A stretch of DNA of 54,951 bases from Acidobacteriaceae bacterium (GTDB lineage: Bacteria; Acidobacteriota; Terriglobia; Terriglobales; Acidobacteriaceae): NCBI GenBank assembly GCA_030037545.1, contig JASHRF010000071.1:1-54951 (forward strand), in the 5' to 3' direction. Positions 8,520 to 15,677 of the stretch are shown one piece after another; positions within the stretch are counted from its first letter, which is position 1; the number at the start of each line of letters is the position of its first letter. The notes under the pieces were generated by a model that saw nothing but the letters and a program-made list of their open reading frames with translations, ran no database searches and was not told the origin of the DNA. The position numbers were made by a program, and so were the translations under genes.

Positions 8520-9338
8520 CTACCAAGCCTCGCCGCGCGCGATCAGCGATGCCGGTCCGCTGAGACGGAGTTCGCTTCCGGGGCCGCTCCACGCCACGGC
8601 CTGCCGGCCGCCGGGAGAGATCACCGAAAGCGGCGAGACGCAGCCTTTGAGCGCCAGGGCCGCGGTAGCCGCAGCCGAGCTTCCGGTGCCGGATGAGGTA
8701 GTCGGCCCCACGCCGCGTTCGAAGATGCGAATCTCGATCTCGCGTTCGCTGAGCACGCGCACAAATTCAACGTTGGTTCGATGGGGAAAATCAACATGGA
8801 CGCAGGCTTCGGCGCCGATTGCAGTCCACGGCCTACCGGCGACGCTGAACTCCGCATTGTCGACCACGATGACGAAATGCGGATTGCCGGTGGAGACCTC
8901 GATGCCGACGATGTCCGCGCCGTCGCCGAGGCGAATGGTGTGCGGAATAAACGTGGGCACGCCCATGGCCGTGCAAACCTCGACCGAAAATTCGCTGCCA
9001 TTGCGGACGCGCTCAATGCGACAGACGCGCAGGCCGGCGCCGGTCAAAATCTCCAGCTTGTCACCAGCCTTCGAACCGAGCTCCTCGGCCATCCATGCGG
9101 CCACGCAGCGCGTACCGTTGCCGCTGATTTCGGCCATCGAGCCGTCGGCGTTGTGCAGGCGAGCGCGGCCCGAGGTCTTGCCGGTCCAGGCGAAAAATTC
9201 GATGCCGTCGGCGCCCATGCCGGTGGAGCGCGCGCACAGGCGGCGCGTCAAGGCGGCGCGATCCTGTGCCGCTACGGCATCTTCCGCAACGATGAGAAAG
9301 TCGTTGCCGCAAGCATGAGCCTTGGTAAAAGGGATCAA
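8520..9338 (-). CDS. dapF: Diaminopimelate epimerase with Cys-to-Ser change at the second catalytic position
   Basis: A 272-residue PLP-independent racemase family enzyme that converts LL-DAP to meso-DAP for murein (and lysine). It has FTKAHACGNDF at the N-terminus, SGNGTRC with the first catalytic Cys (Cys78), GNPHFVIVVDN, and the second catalytic segment ERGVGPTTSSGTGSS. The usual motif is ACGTG; here Ser216 stands where H. influenzae has Cys217. A TTG start at 9338 is preferred because GGAGGA precedes it and the fold begins at once; a GTG at 9422 would add 28 unconserved residues with no ribosome site. It is the first of four tightly packed murein/lipid genes. The fold assignment is firm; activity on DAP is less certain because of Ser216. 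Confidence 0.87.
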   Translation of the reverse strand: MIPFTKAHACGNDFLIVAEDAVAAQDRAALTRRLCARSTGMGADGIEFFAWTGKTSGRARLHNADGSMAEISGNGTRCVAAWMAEELGSKAGDKLEILTGAGLRVCRIERVRNGSEFSVEVCTAMGVPTFIPHTIRLGDGADIVGIEVSTGNPHFVIVVDNAEFSVAGRPWTAIGAEACVHVDFPHRTNVEFVRVLSEREIEIRIFERGVGPTTSSGTGSSAAATAALALKGCVSPLSVISPGGRQAVAWSGPGSELRLSGPASLIARGEAW

Positions 9339-9489
9339 TCTTCCTCCGGAATTCAGAGCGGAACCAGAGTCAACGGGCAATCCGCCGTACGCAAGCGCAC
9401 CTTCCTTGCCCGATGCTATCACCGGGACGGATTGGGATGCGCGGCGGGCGGCTGTGGTGAAGCCTAAGCTCGGTGAAGAACAGCCGCAG

Positions 9490-9543
9490 ATCCTTCGACT
9501 CCGTTTGCCGCAAAATGCGCGGCAAACTCCGCTCAGGATGACA
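9490..9543. repeat. Intergenic repeat of the second family, copy 2, with internal hairpin
   Basis: ATCCTTCGACTCC at one end and GCTCAGGATGACA at the other enclose a 9-bp hairpin, GTTTGCCGC (9503-9511) and GCGGCAAAC (9519-9527), with a seven-base loop. It sits in the gap between the glycosyltransferase and dapF, both minus strand, where it could act as a terminator or processing hairpin. It shares its ends with the block at 5305-5345. Confidence 0.65.
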
Positions 9544-9576
9544 AGTGATTGGCCGTGCTTTCTTCCGGCGCTGGGA

Positions 9577-11277
9577 TCAGGGCCGGGTGCAGAGGACAGA
9601 CGAGACGTAAAGCGTTGCCGATGGCTGGCCCATGGCCGTGAAATGCGCCACCGCGCGCAGGCCGGCGGGATGCGATTTGACCGCCTGGTCGACCGTGTCG
9701 CCGTCGAAGGCCAGCACCAGCGCCGCGTGTTCCGCGGGCGCGAACAGCGCCTGGCGATAAATCTGCCGGTCTGCCTCGTTGATGGTCTGTCGCAACGGAA
9801 TGCCGGTGAGCGCGACCAGTTCGGGATGCACAGAAGTATTCATAAGGACCGCGCCGCCGGGGCAGATGTTGAGTTGCGCGCGCAGAGCAGGCGGAATGTC
9901 TTGGTCAAAAAGCTTGCGCGCGCGGAGGTTCTTTGTGCCTTCCACGTAGACCAGCGGGCGCTTGCGGATCAGGCCCCAGGCGTTGAGTGCGATGAGCGCC
10001 AGCAAGGCTACGGCCGCATAGCTGCGCCAGCGCGGCTTGAAGTCACGCACCGCGGCCAGCACGAACTGGGCGACAAAACCGAGGCCCAGCGCCAGCGCGG
10101 GGAGCAATTCCATGCCGTAGCGCGTGTTGTACCAGGAGCGCGGCCACCAGACGGGGATAAAGATGGGCACCGAGCCGTAGGCGACCGAGTACGCATAGAA
10201 GGGAACCGGCAGCCACAGGAGCCACGTCCACGCGACGGCGCGGCGGCGCGCGGCGAGCCATGCGCCCAGGGCGCCCATGAAACTGATCGCCAGTGCCGCA
10301 TGACGCCAGAGGGCGAAAGCGTCCATCTCCGAGACTTTGATGTAGAAGAGCAGGCTGATCCAGAGATTGTGCCAGCCGGGATGCAGCGGGCCGGAGCCGT
10401 GAGCCGAAGTGCGCAGCTCGATGGCCTTGGCCGAGTATGGGCCACGCGCAAAATAGAGCCAGTCGCCGAAGGCGATGGAGTTGTAGGCGAACCAGACGAT
10501 GGGTGCGGCAATCAGGATGGCGGAGCAGATCCAGAAGCTGGACGAGCGCAGCCGGCTGCGGCTTGACCCCGGCGCGCCCCGTTCTTCGAGCAACCCGTCG
10601 CCGCGGGCCCCGCGCCGCAGCAGCACCAGGCCCATGGCGGTCCACGCCGCCAGCGCCATGATCCAGCCGTCGTAGCGGGTGTAGATGGCGGCGAGCAGAA
10701 GGATGGTGATCCAGATTTGCAGACGGCTGGCGCGGCGGGGGTCGCTGTCGAGGCTATCCTGCCACGCGACGAGCACCAGCACAATCCAGATCATTTCCGC
10801 GACAAACAGCGGCTCGGTCATGGCCGTGGTTTGCAGGTAGAACAGATTGGGATTGAGCGCGAAGAAGGCGAGCACGACCGCGGCGGCGGCCACGGGCATC
10901 CAGCGGCGCGCGAGGCGATACAAGCCGAGGCACGCGGCGATCCAGGCCAGGGCGGAGGGGATGGCTCCGGCGAGGCCATCGGCCCACCACGCGTAGACCT
11001 GCACGAAAGGCAGCATGAGCAGGTGGGGCAGCGGGAGCCATACGGAGCCGAGCTCGGTCAGGCCGGGAAAACGGCTGTCGAAGATGCGGCGCGCGATGTA
11101 CAGATGAGCGATCGCATCGCCGTAATTGAGGAGCGCGTGGTGGCGCCAGCTCCAGGCGATGGCGATGATAGAGAGCGCGGAAGAGCAGGCAAGGACGGCC
11201 CATGGCTCACGGCGCTGGAACACACCTGGCGACAGCAATTTATCGCCAGGGCGTTCGCGAATGGGCGCTTCAGTCAA
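9577..11277 (-). CDS. Polytopic GT-C type glycosyltransferase (family 39-like)
   Basis: A 566-residue membrane protein with about ten to twelve hydrophobic segments. The first large extracytoplasmic loop reads LLNYGDAIAHLYIARRIF then PGLTELGSVWLPLPHLL, the acidic-loop arrangement of GT-C enzymes that use polyprenyl-phosphate sugars (PMT, ArnT and relatives). The last ~140 residues are a soluble outer domain (VEGTKNLRARKLFDQDIPPALRAQ...). The gene overlaps the PfkB kinase end by eight bases. It probably glycosylates an envelope lipid or protein; donor and acceptor cannot be told. Confidence 0.75.
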   Translation of the reverse strand: MTEAPIRERPGDKLLSPGVFQRREPWAVLACSSALSIIAIAWSWRHHALLNYGDAIAHLYIARRIFDSRFPGLTELGSVWLPLPHLLMLPFVQVYAWWADGLAGAIPSALAWIAACLGLYRLARRWMPVAAAAVVLAFFALNPNLFYLQTTAMTEPLFVAEMIWIVLVLVAWQDSLDSDPRRASRLQIWITILLLAAIYTRYDGWIMALAAWTAMGLVLLRRGARGDGLLEERGAPGSSRSRLRSSSFWICSAILIAAPIVWFAYNSIAFGDWLYFARGPYSAKAIELRTSAHGSGPLHPGWHNLWISLLFYIKVSEMDAFALWRHAALAISFMGALGAWLAARRRAVAWTWLLWLPVPFYAYSVAYGSVPIFIPVWWPRSWYNTRYGMELLPALALGLGFVAQFVLAAVRDFKPRWRSYAAVALLALIALNAWGLIRKRPLVYVEGTKNLRARKLFDQDIPPALRAQLNICPGGAVLMNTSVHPELVALTGIPLRQTINEADRQIYRQALFAPAEHAALVLAFDGDTVDQAVKSHPAGLRAVAHFTAMGQPSATLYVSSVLCTRP

Positions 11278-12199
11278 GGTGGGTCAGCTCGCGAAAGACC
11301 TGGAAGCGCGCGTCGATTTCGGGGCGCGAAAGCTGCTGCAGGCGCTCGGTGCCGAAGCGCTGGCAGGCGAACGAACCCATTACGCCGCCATAAAACATGG
11401 CGCGGCGGAATGCGCCCGGCGTGAGCTCCTGCTGCGCAGCCAAGTAGCCGAAGAAGCCGCCGGCGAAGCTGTCGCCGGCGCCGGTGGGATCGACAACTTC
11501 TTCAAGCGGCAATGCCGGAGCCCTGAAGGCGCGGCCCTCCGCGCTTTTACATTTTGGATCAGATGCGTGAAATAGCGTGGCTCCGTACTCGCCGTGTTTG
11601 ACGACCAGGAAGCGCGGTCCGAGGGCCATGACGGCGCGCGCGGCCTGGACGAGATTCTTGTTGCCGGCGATCATGCGCGTTTCCGTGTCGTTGATGAGTA
11701 AAATGTCCAGGCCCTTGAGCATCTGCTCGAGCGCCGCGCGATAATCCTTGATCCAGTAATTCATGGTGTCGCCGGCCACCAGCTTGACGCCGGGCATACT
11801 GTCGCGCACGCGCTTTTGGAGCACCGGGTCGATGTTGGCAAGAAAAAGAAAATCCGAATCGCGATAGGCGTCGGGGATCTTGGGCTCGAAGGCGGCAAAG
11901 ACGTTGAGCTCGGTGGAGCAGGTCTTGGCTTCGTTCAGATTCTCGAGATACGAGCCCTCCCAGAAGAAGCTCTTGCCCGGGGCGTGTTCAATGCCGCGCG
12001 TATCGATGTTGTGCGCCTTGAATACCGCTTCCTGATCGGGGCCGAAATCGTCGCCGACCACAGCGATTACGCGCACGTCGCAGAAGAAGCTGGCGGCAAG
12101 GGCGAAGTAGGTTGCCGCGCCGCCCAGGCAACGCTCGCGGCGGCCGGCTGGGGTTTCAACGGAATCGTAGGCTACGCTGCCGACAACGGTGATGGCCAA
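11270..12199 (-). CDS. PfkB-family sugar or nucleoside kinase
   Basis: This 309-residue kinase has the ribokinase fold: an N-terminal VVGSVAYDSVETPAG strand, CLGGAATYFALAASFF (sugar-binding GG motif), GDDFGPD, and the C-terminal signature VDPTGAGDSFAGGFFGYLA with Asp243 as catalytic base. The TTG start at 12199 follows AGGAG by five bases and begins directly at the fold. Longer frames to 12361 run through the gene between it and mtnP. The nearby MTA phosphorylase gene hints at a nucleoside or ribose-related substrate, but sequence does not settle this. Confidence 0.83.
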   Translation of the reverse strand: MAITVVGSVAYDSVETPAGRRERCLGGAATYFALAASFFCDVRVIAVVGDDFGPDQEAVFKAHNIDTRGIEHAPGKSFFWEGSYLENLNEAKTCSTELNVFAAFEPKIPDAYRDSDFLFLANIDPVLQKRVRDSMPGVKLVAGDTMNYWIKDYRAALEQMLKGLDILLINDTETRMIAGNKNLVQAARAVMALGPRFLVVKHGEYGATLFHASDPKCKSAEGRAFRAPALPLEEVVDPTGAGDSFAGGFFGYLAAQQELTPGAFRRAMFYGGVMGSFACQRFGTERLQQLSRPEIDARFQVFRELTHLD

Positions 12200-12237
12200 T
12201 GGATCTCCTGGGAGAGCTGAAGTTTCACTTGCACGGC

Positions 12238-12471
12238 TCAGGGTCTGTAAATCCGCCCCTCGATCTTCACGACAGGGCACCAGAAGCAGAAGCGAACATG
12301 TTTTTGAGGCGTGATCCCGGATGTGTCGAGCGAGCACCACCAATGCAGACCCGCTCTGCACAGCAAAGAGCTGAAAGAGGGAGCCTCATGCTCCCGATGC
12401 GGCCAGAGCTTTGCCAAATTGGAAGCAAGCTGCCGGTCGGTCAATGGCGGGAGTTGTGATGTTGTGGTCAT
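12238..12471 (-). CDS. Small Cys/Trp-rich conserved-looking protein
   Basis: A 77-residue protein between mtnP and the kinase on the same strand. The C-terminal half carries two Cys groups, LLCRAGLHWWCSLD and VRFCFWCPVVKIEGRIY, with the C-x2-C pair (FCFWC) at the end. This suggests a small zinc-binding fold. The ATG at 12471 is a reasonable start although the ribosome site is weak; an ATG at 12504 overlapping the mtnP stop is possible. No known function; spacing suggests the same transcript as its neighbours. Confidence 0.55.
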   Translation of the reverse strand: MTTTSQLPPLTDRQLASNLAKLWPHREHEAPSFSSLLCRAGLHWWCSLDTSGITPQKHVRFCFWCPVVKIEGRIYRP

Positions 12472-12497
12472 GGCTTTGTCCGAGCCAGTTTTGCAGT

Positions 12498-13364
12498 TTA
12501 CCATCCGAGATACTTTCCAAACAGGAGTTTCAGCCGCTCCTTGGCGGCTGCGGGGATCGCATCCGGCCGGGTGAGTAGCGCGTATCTTGCCGCCGACGCG
12601 CAGGTGCAATTGCGTTCACGCGGCATAGCGGCGACAGCGGCTTTCACCACTTTGCATGCGTTGTCGGCGTTCTTGTGCAGCACGGCAACAATCTCCTCGA
12701 TGGTCACAGCGTCGTGGCCCTCGCGCCAGCAATCGTAGTCGGTAACCATGGCGATGGTGGCGTAGCAAAGCTCCGCTTCGCGGGCCAGCTTGGCCTCCTG
12801 CAGATTGGTCATGCCGATGACGTCGGCGCCCCAACTGCGATACAGATTCGACTCGGCCCTGGTGGAGAACTGCGGACCCTCCATGCAGACATACGTGCCG
12901 CCCGGCTTGCCCACCACTCCCACGCTGGCGCAGGCCTCGACGGCGGCTTGGGCGACCGTGGCGCAGACTGGATCGCCAAAAGCCACGTGGCCCACGATGC
13001 CCTCGCCGAAAAAGGTCGCGATGCGATGGAAGGTGCGGTCGATAAACTGATCGGGCACGATGAAGTCGGTAGGCTTGTGCTCTTCCTTGAGCGAGCCGAC
13101 GGCGGAAACCGAGATGATCCGCTCTACACCCAGTTTCTTGAAGGCATAGATGTTGGCGCGGAAATTCAGCTCCGAGGGCAGAATGCGATGGCCGCGGCCG
13201 TGGCGGGCGAGGAATGCGACTTTGCGGCTCTCGAGCTCGCCGAGGACGAATGCGTCCGAGGGCTCGCCGAAGGGCGTTTCCACGCGCTCCTCATGAACAT
13301 TGATGAATCCGGGCATCGAATACAGCCCGCTGCCGCCGATGATGCCGATTTCCGCTTGAGGCAA
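12498..13364 (-). CDS. mtnP: S-methyl-5'-thioadenosine phosphorylase
   Basis: A 288-residue purine nucleoside phosphorylase superfamily member that splits methylthioadenosine (from polyamine or N-acyl homoserine lactone synthesis) into adenine and methylthioribose-1-phosphate. It has the phosphate-binding [15 protein letters not shown] start, [20 protein letters not shown], a [13 protein letters not shown] substrate loop, [18 protein letters not shown], and TDYDCW, which favours the MTA type over guanosine/inosine phosphorylases. It is the first gene of the long minus-strand run. A 5' stretch of short-period AGCTTTTAGCC-like repeats lies at 13379-13404. Confidence 0.92.
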   Translation of the reverse strand: MPQAEIGIIGGSGLYSMPGFINVHEERVETPFGEPSDAFVLGELESRKVAFLARHGRGHRILPSELNFRANIYAFKKLGVERIISVSAVGSLKEEHKPTDFIVPDQFIDRTFHRIATFFGEGIVGHVAFGDPVCATVAQAAVEACASVGVVGKPGGTYVCMEGPQFSTRAESNLYRSWGADVIGMTNLQEAKLAREAELCYATIAMVTDYDCWREGHDAVTIEEIVAVLHKNADNACKVVKAAVAAMPRERNCTCASAARYALLTRPDAIPAAAKERLKLLFGKYLGW

Positions 13365-13432
13365 TGCAATTCCTTTCCGAGCTTTTAGCCTTTAGCTTTT
13401 AGCCATTCGCTCATTCCGTGTCAACTCAAACC

Positions 13433-13680
13433 CTAGAAGTGGTTTCATAAGCTGCCTGTCATTGCCCCTCAGGGGCTAAAGCCCCACGTTTTTGGGGAAC
13501 TTATTGGCACGGCTGAAGCCGTGCCCTTTCAAAAACAGGGTTAGGAAACAGCTTCTAGAAGCTGTTTTCTAACCGGCGCCAACTGCTTTTCACGGGCTAA
13601 AGCCTCCCTGTTTTATGACATTTTTCGGCGCGACTAAAAGTCGTGCCCTGACACAAAACAAGTTATAAAATGGCCTCTAG
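13433..13680. repeat. Compound hairpin repeat, copy 2 (two core pairs around a 36-bp palindrome)
   Basis: The outer ends are imperfect inverted repeats (13433-13454 and 13659-13680). Inside, in order: GGGGCTaaAGCCCC (13472-13485), GGCACGGCTgaAGCCGTGCC (13506-13525), a near-perfect 36-base palindrome with centre TTCTAGAA (13539-13574), GGCTaaAGCC (13595-13604), and GGCGCGACTaaaAGTCGTGCC (13627-13647). The right end overlaps the TAG stop of the MFS gene (13677-13679). The layout suggests two single elements joined tail to tail. No gene lies in the interval. Confidence 0.85.
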
Positions 13681-15491
13681 CCGGCCGCCACGCTCGCCCC
13701 CTCAAAATGCGCCTCGATCTCCTCGAGCGTCTTACCCTTGGTCTCCGGCAGGAAGAACACCGCGACCAGCAGGTACACCACCGTGAAACCCGCGAACAGG
13801 AAGAACATGGACGAGTAGCCGTGCTTGCTCACGAATGGCAGGAAGATGCCGGCCAGCGTAGTGGATACAAGCTGATTGATGACCAGCGCAATGCTCATAC
13901 CGTTGGAGCGGATGCGCGTGGGCATAAGCTCGCTGAGCGCCAGCCACACGACCACCCCCGGCCCCAGCGCGTAGAAGCTCACGAAAAGATAAATGCCCAA
14001 CGCCACCAGCCAGCCGTGGCCGGCATCGGGAACGGTTCCGATCAGCGCCTTCTGAATCCTGAGCGGCGCTGTCTCTGCGGCCTTGAGATTGCCAAGTGGG
14101 TCCTCGAAAAACGCCTGCACGCGATTGCCCGGAACCGCGCTGGCGCGCGTAATCTCGATGGGCTTCGCGGCAGCATCGTCGGAGCGCACAAAGCTGGTGG
14201 CGGCGGTGAAATCTCCATAGGAGTAAATGATGGCCAGCGAGGCGCGGCCGCTCTCGATCGTATTGCCACGATAACCCCGTGCCTCCAGCAGCCGCGCCGC
14301 CTCGGCCGGATCGAAGCGAAGGGTGAGCTGATCCGCCGATCCCGCCATGGCCTGCACCGCCGCGCGGCAATCCACGGTCACTCTTTCAGTGGTTTTGAAG
14401 AGCAGCGCCACGCCCACCATGGACACAATCACCCCGCTGGTGCCCAGGATGAGCAGGAACCTGCGTCCCTTGCGATCCACCAGCATCATGCCGATGGTGG
14501 TAGCGAGAAAATTGATGACGGTGAAGATAACGTAGCCCCAGTGCGCGGCGAGGTCACTCAACCCGCTTTGCAGCAGGATACCCGTGTTGTAGCCAATGAC
14601 GGAGTTGACGCCCGTGGCCGTATTGCAGGACAGGATCACGCAGGCCAGCAGAAACGGGATCACATATTTGCGGCGCAGCAGGGAATCCTGGAACCTGGGC
14701 CCGCGCTGCTCCGCCGCGGCGCGTGCAATGGCATCCATCTCTTGCAGCTCAACCGCTGCCTGTTGCGGTGATCGCGAGCGCAGCAGCGCGGCGTGCGCCC
14801 GCTCCCGCTGGCCACGGCGGAAGAGCCAGCGAGGCGATTCGGTGACCAGCAGCGCGCCCAGCACGAAGATCATGCCCGGCGGCATGGACACCCAGAAGAT
14901 GCGCCGCCAAGCCTGGTCTTTGAAGGCCAGCAGCGCAGCCGCATCGCCAACCCTCGCCACCGCTTGCACGCGATAACTGAAATAAATCCCCACCAGCGCC
15001 GCGGCCACGATGCCCAGCGTAAGCATCCACTGGAAAATGGCTGTGCCCTTGCCGCGCACCGAAGCTGTCAGGCATTCGGCCAGGTAGAGCGGCACCACCA
15101 CACCTACAAGTCCGGCACTCATGCCCTGCAGGAGCCGTCCCAAAAACAGCGGTGCGTAGCCATGCGACAAGGCGATCACAGGAATGCTGCACACAAACGC
15201 CAGACCACTCACGATCATCAGCGCCTTGCGCCCCATCCAGTCGGCCAGCAAGCCGGCGAAGAGCGTGGAGAAGACGCTGCCCAGCAACACTGCCGCTACG
15301 ATCACCGAAAGCTGCGCGGCGCCCAACCCTGAAGTTGCCTCAAGATAGGGCAGCGCGCCACCGATGATCCCTACGTCGATCCCGTAGAGCAATCCGCCCA
15401 GCCCGGCCACCGTGAGCAGGATGAGGTTGTACCGGCGCATGGCAATCGTCGGTGCGGCGGCAAGCGCGTTGGTGGAACCAAATGTGGCCAT
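13677..15491 (-). CDS. Sugar-porter MFS transporter with large insertion between helices 9 and 10
   Basis: A 604-residue major facilitator of the sugar porter family, likely proton symport of a sugar at the inner membrane. Signatures are GGLLYGIDVGIIGGALPYL in helix 1, DWMGRKALM between helices 2 and 3, GVVVPLYLAECLTASVRGK after helix 4, TESPRWL after helix 6, LVDRKGRRFLL between 8 and 9, and LPETKGKTLEEIE at the C-terminus. Usual length is 450-500; the excess is a soluble block of about 120 residues (from TTERVTVDCRAAVQ to LIGTVPDAGHGW) predicted to lie outside the membrane. It diverges from a GH20 gene, suggesting uptake of an amino sugar or related monomer. Confidence 0.9.
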   Translation of the reverse strand: MATFGSTNALAAAPTIAMRRYNLILLTVAGLGGLLYGIDVGIIGGALPYLEATSGLGAAQLSVIVAAVLLGSVFSTLFAGLLADWMGRKALMIVSGLAFVCSIPVIALSHGYAPLFLGRLLQGMSAGLVGVVVPLYLAECLTASVRGKGTAIFQWMLTLGIVAAALVGIYFSYRVQAVARVGDAAALLAFKDQAWRRIFWVSMPPGMIFVLGALLVTESPRWLFRRGQRERAHAALLRSRSPQQAAVELQEMDAIARAAAEQRGPRFQDSLLRRKYVIPFLLACVILSCNTATGVNSVIGYNTGILLQSGLSDLAAHWGYVIFTVINFLATTIGMMLVDRKGRRFLLILGTSGVIVSMVGVALLFKTTERVTVDCRAAVQAMAGSADQLTLRFDPAEAARLLEARGYRGNTIESGRASLAIIYSYGDFTAATSFVRSDDAAAKPIEITRASAVPGNRVQAFFEDPLGNLKAAETAPLRIQKALIGTVPDAGHGWLVALGIYLFVSFYALGPGVVVWLALSELMPTRIRSNGMSIALVINQLVSTTLAGIFLPFVSKHGYSSMFFLFAGFTVVYLLVAVFFLPETKGKTLEEIEAHFEGASVAAG

Positions 15492-15621
15492 GAAATTATC
15501 TTCTCCGTCCTTCCATTCATGCCAAAAAGCCTATCGTGTCCCCTCCGGGAGCCGGGGATCCGCGAATGGAGGCCCGTCGTTTGGCCGCGAATTAGGCTGC
15601 CGTTGCTACGTCCAATTAGTC

Positions 15622-15644
15622 TACAATGATCGATTGAAATTCAA
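15622..15644 (+). promoter_or_regulatory. Candidate -10 and operator-like palindrome before the hexosaminidase gene
   Basis: TACAAT (15622-15627) could be a -10 box, although no good -35 is seen. The perfect palindrome TTGAAATTCAA (15634-15644) follows directly, where a repressor could sit on the transcription start. The site lies in the gap shared with the divergent transporter. Confidence 0.3.
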
Positions 15645-15677
15645 ATGCTCAATTTCATGAACTACAAGAGGCTCGCA

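Noticed and set aside
13433..13680. The hairpin arrays as a CRISPR
   Set aside because: Units are few, unequal in spacing and without unique spacers of regular length; no cas genes in the window.
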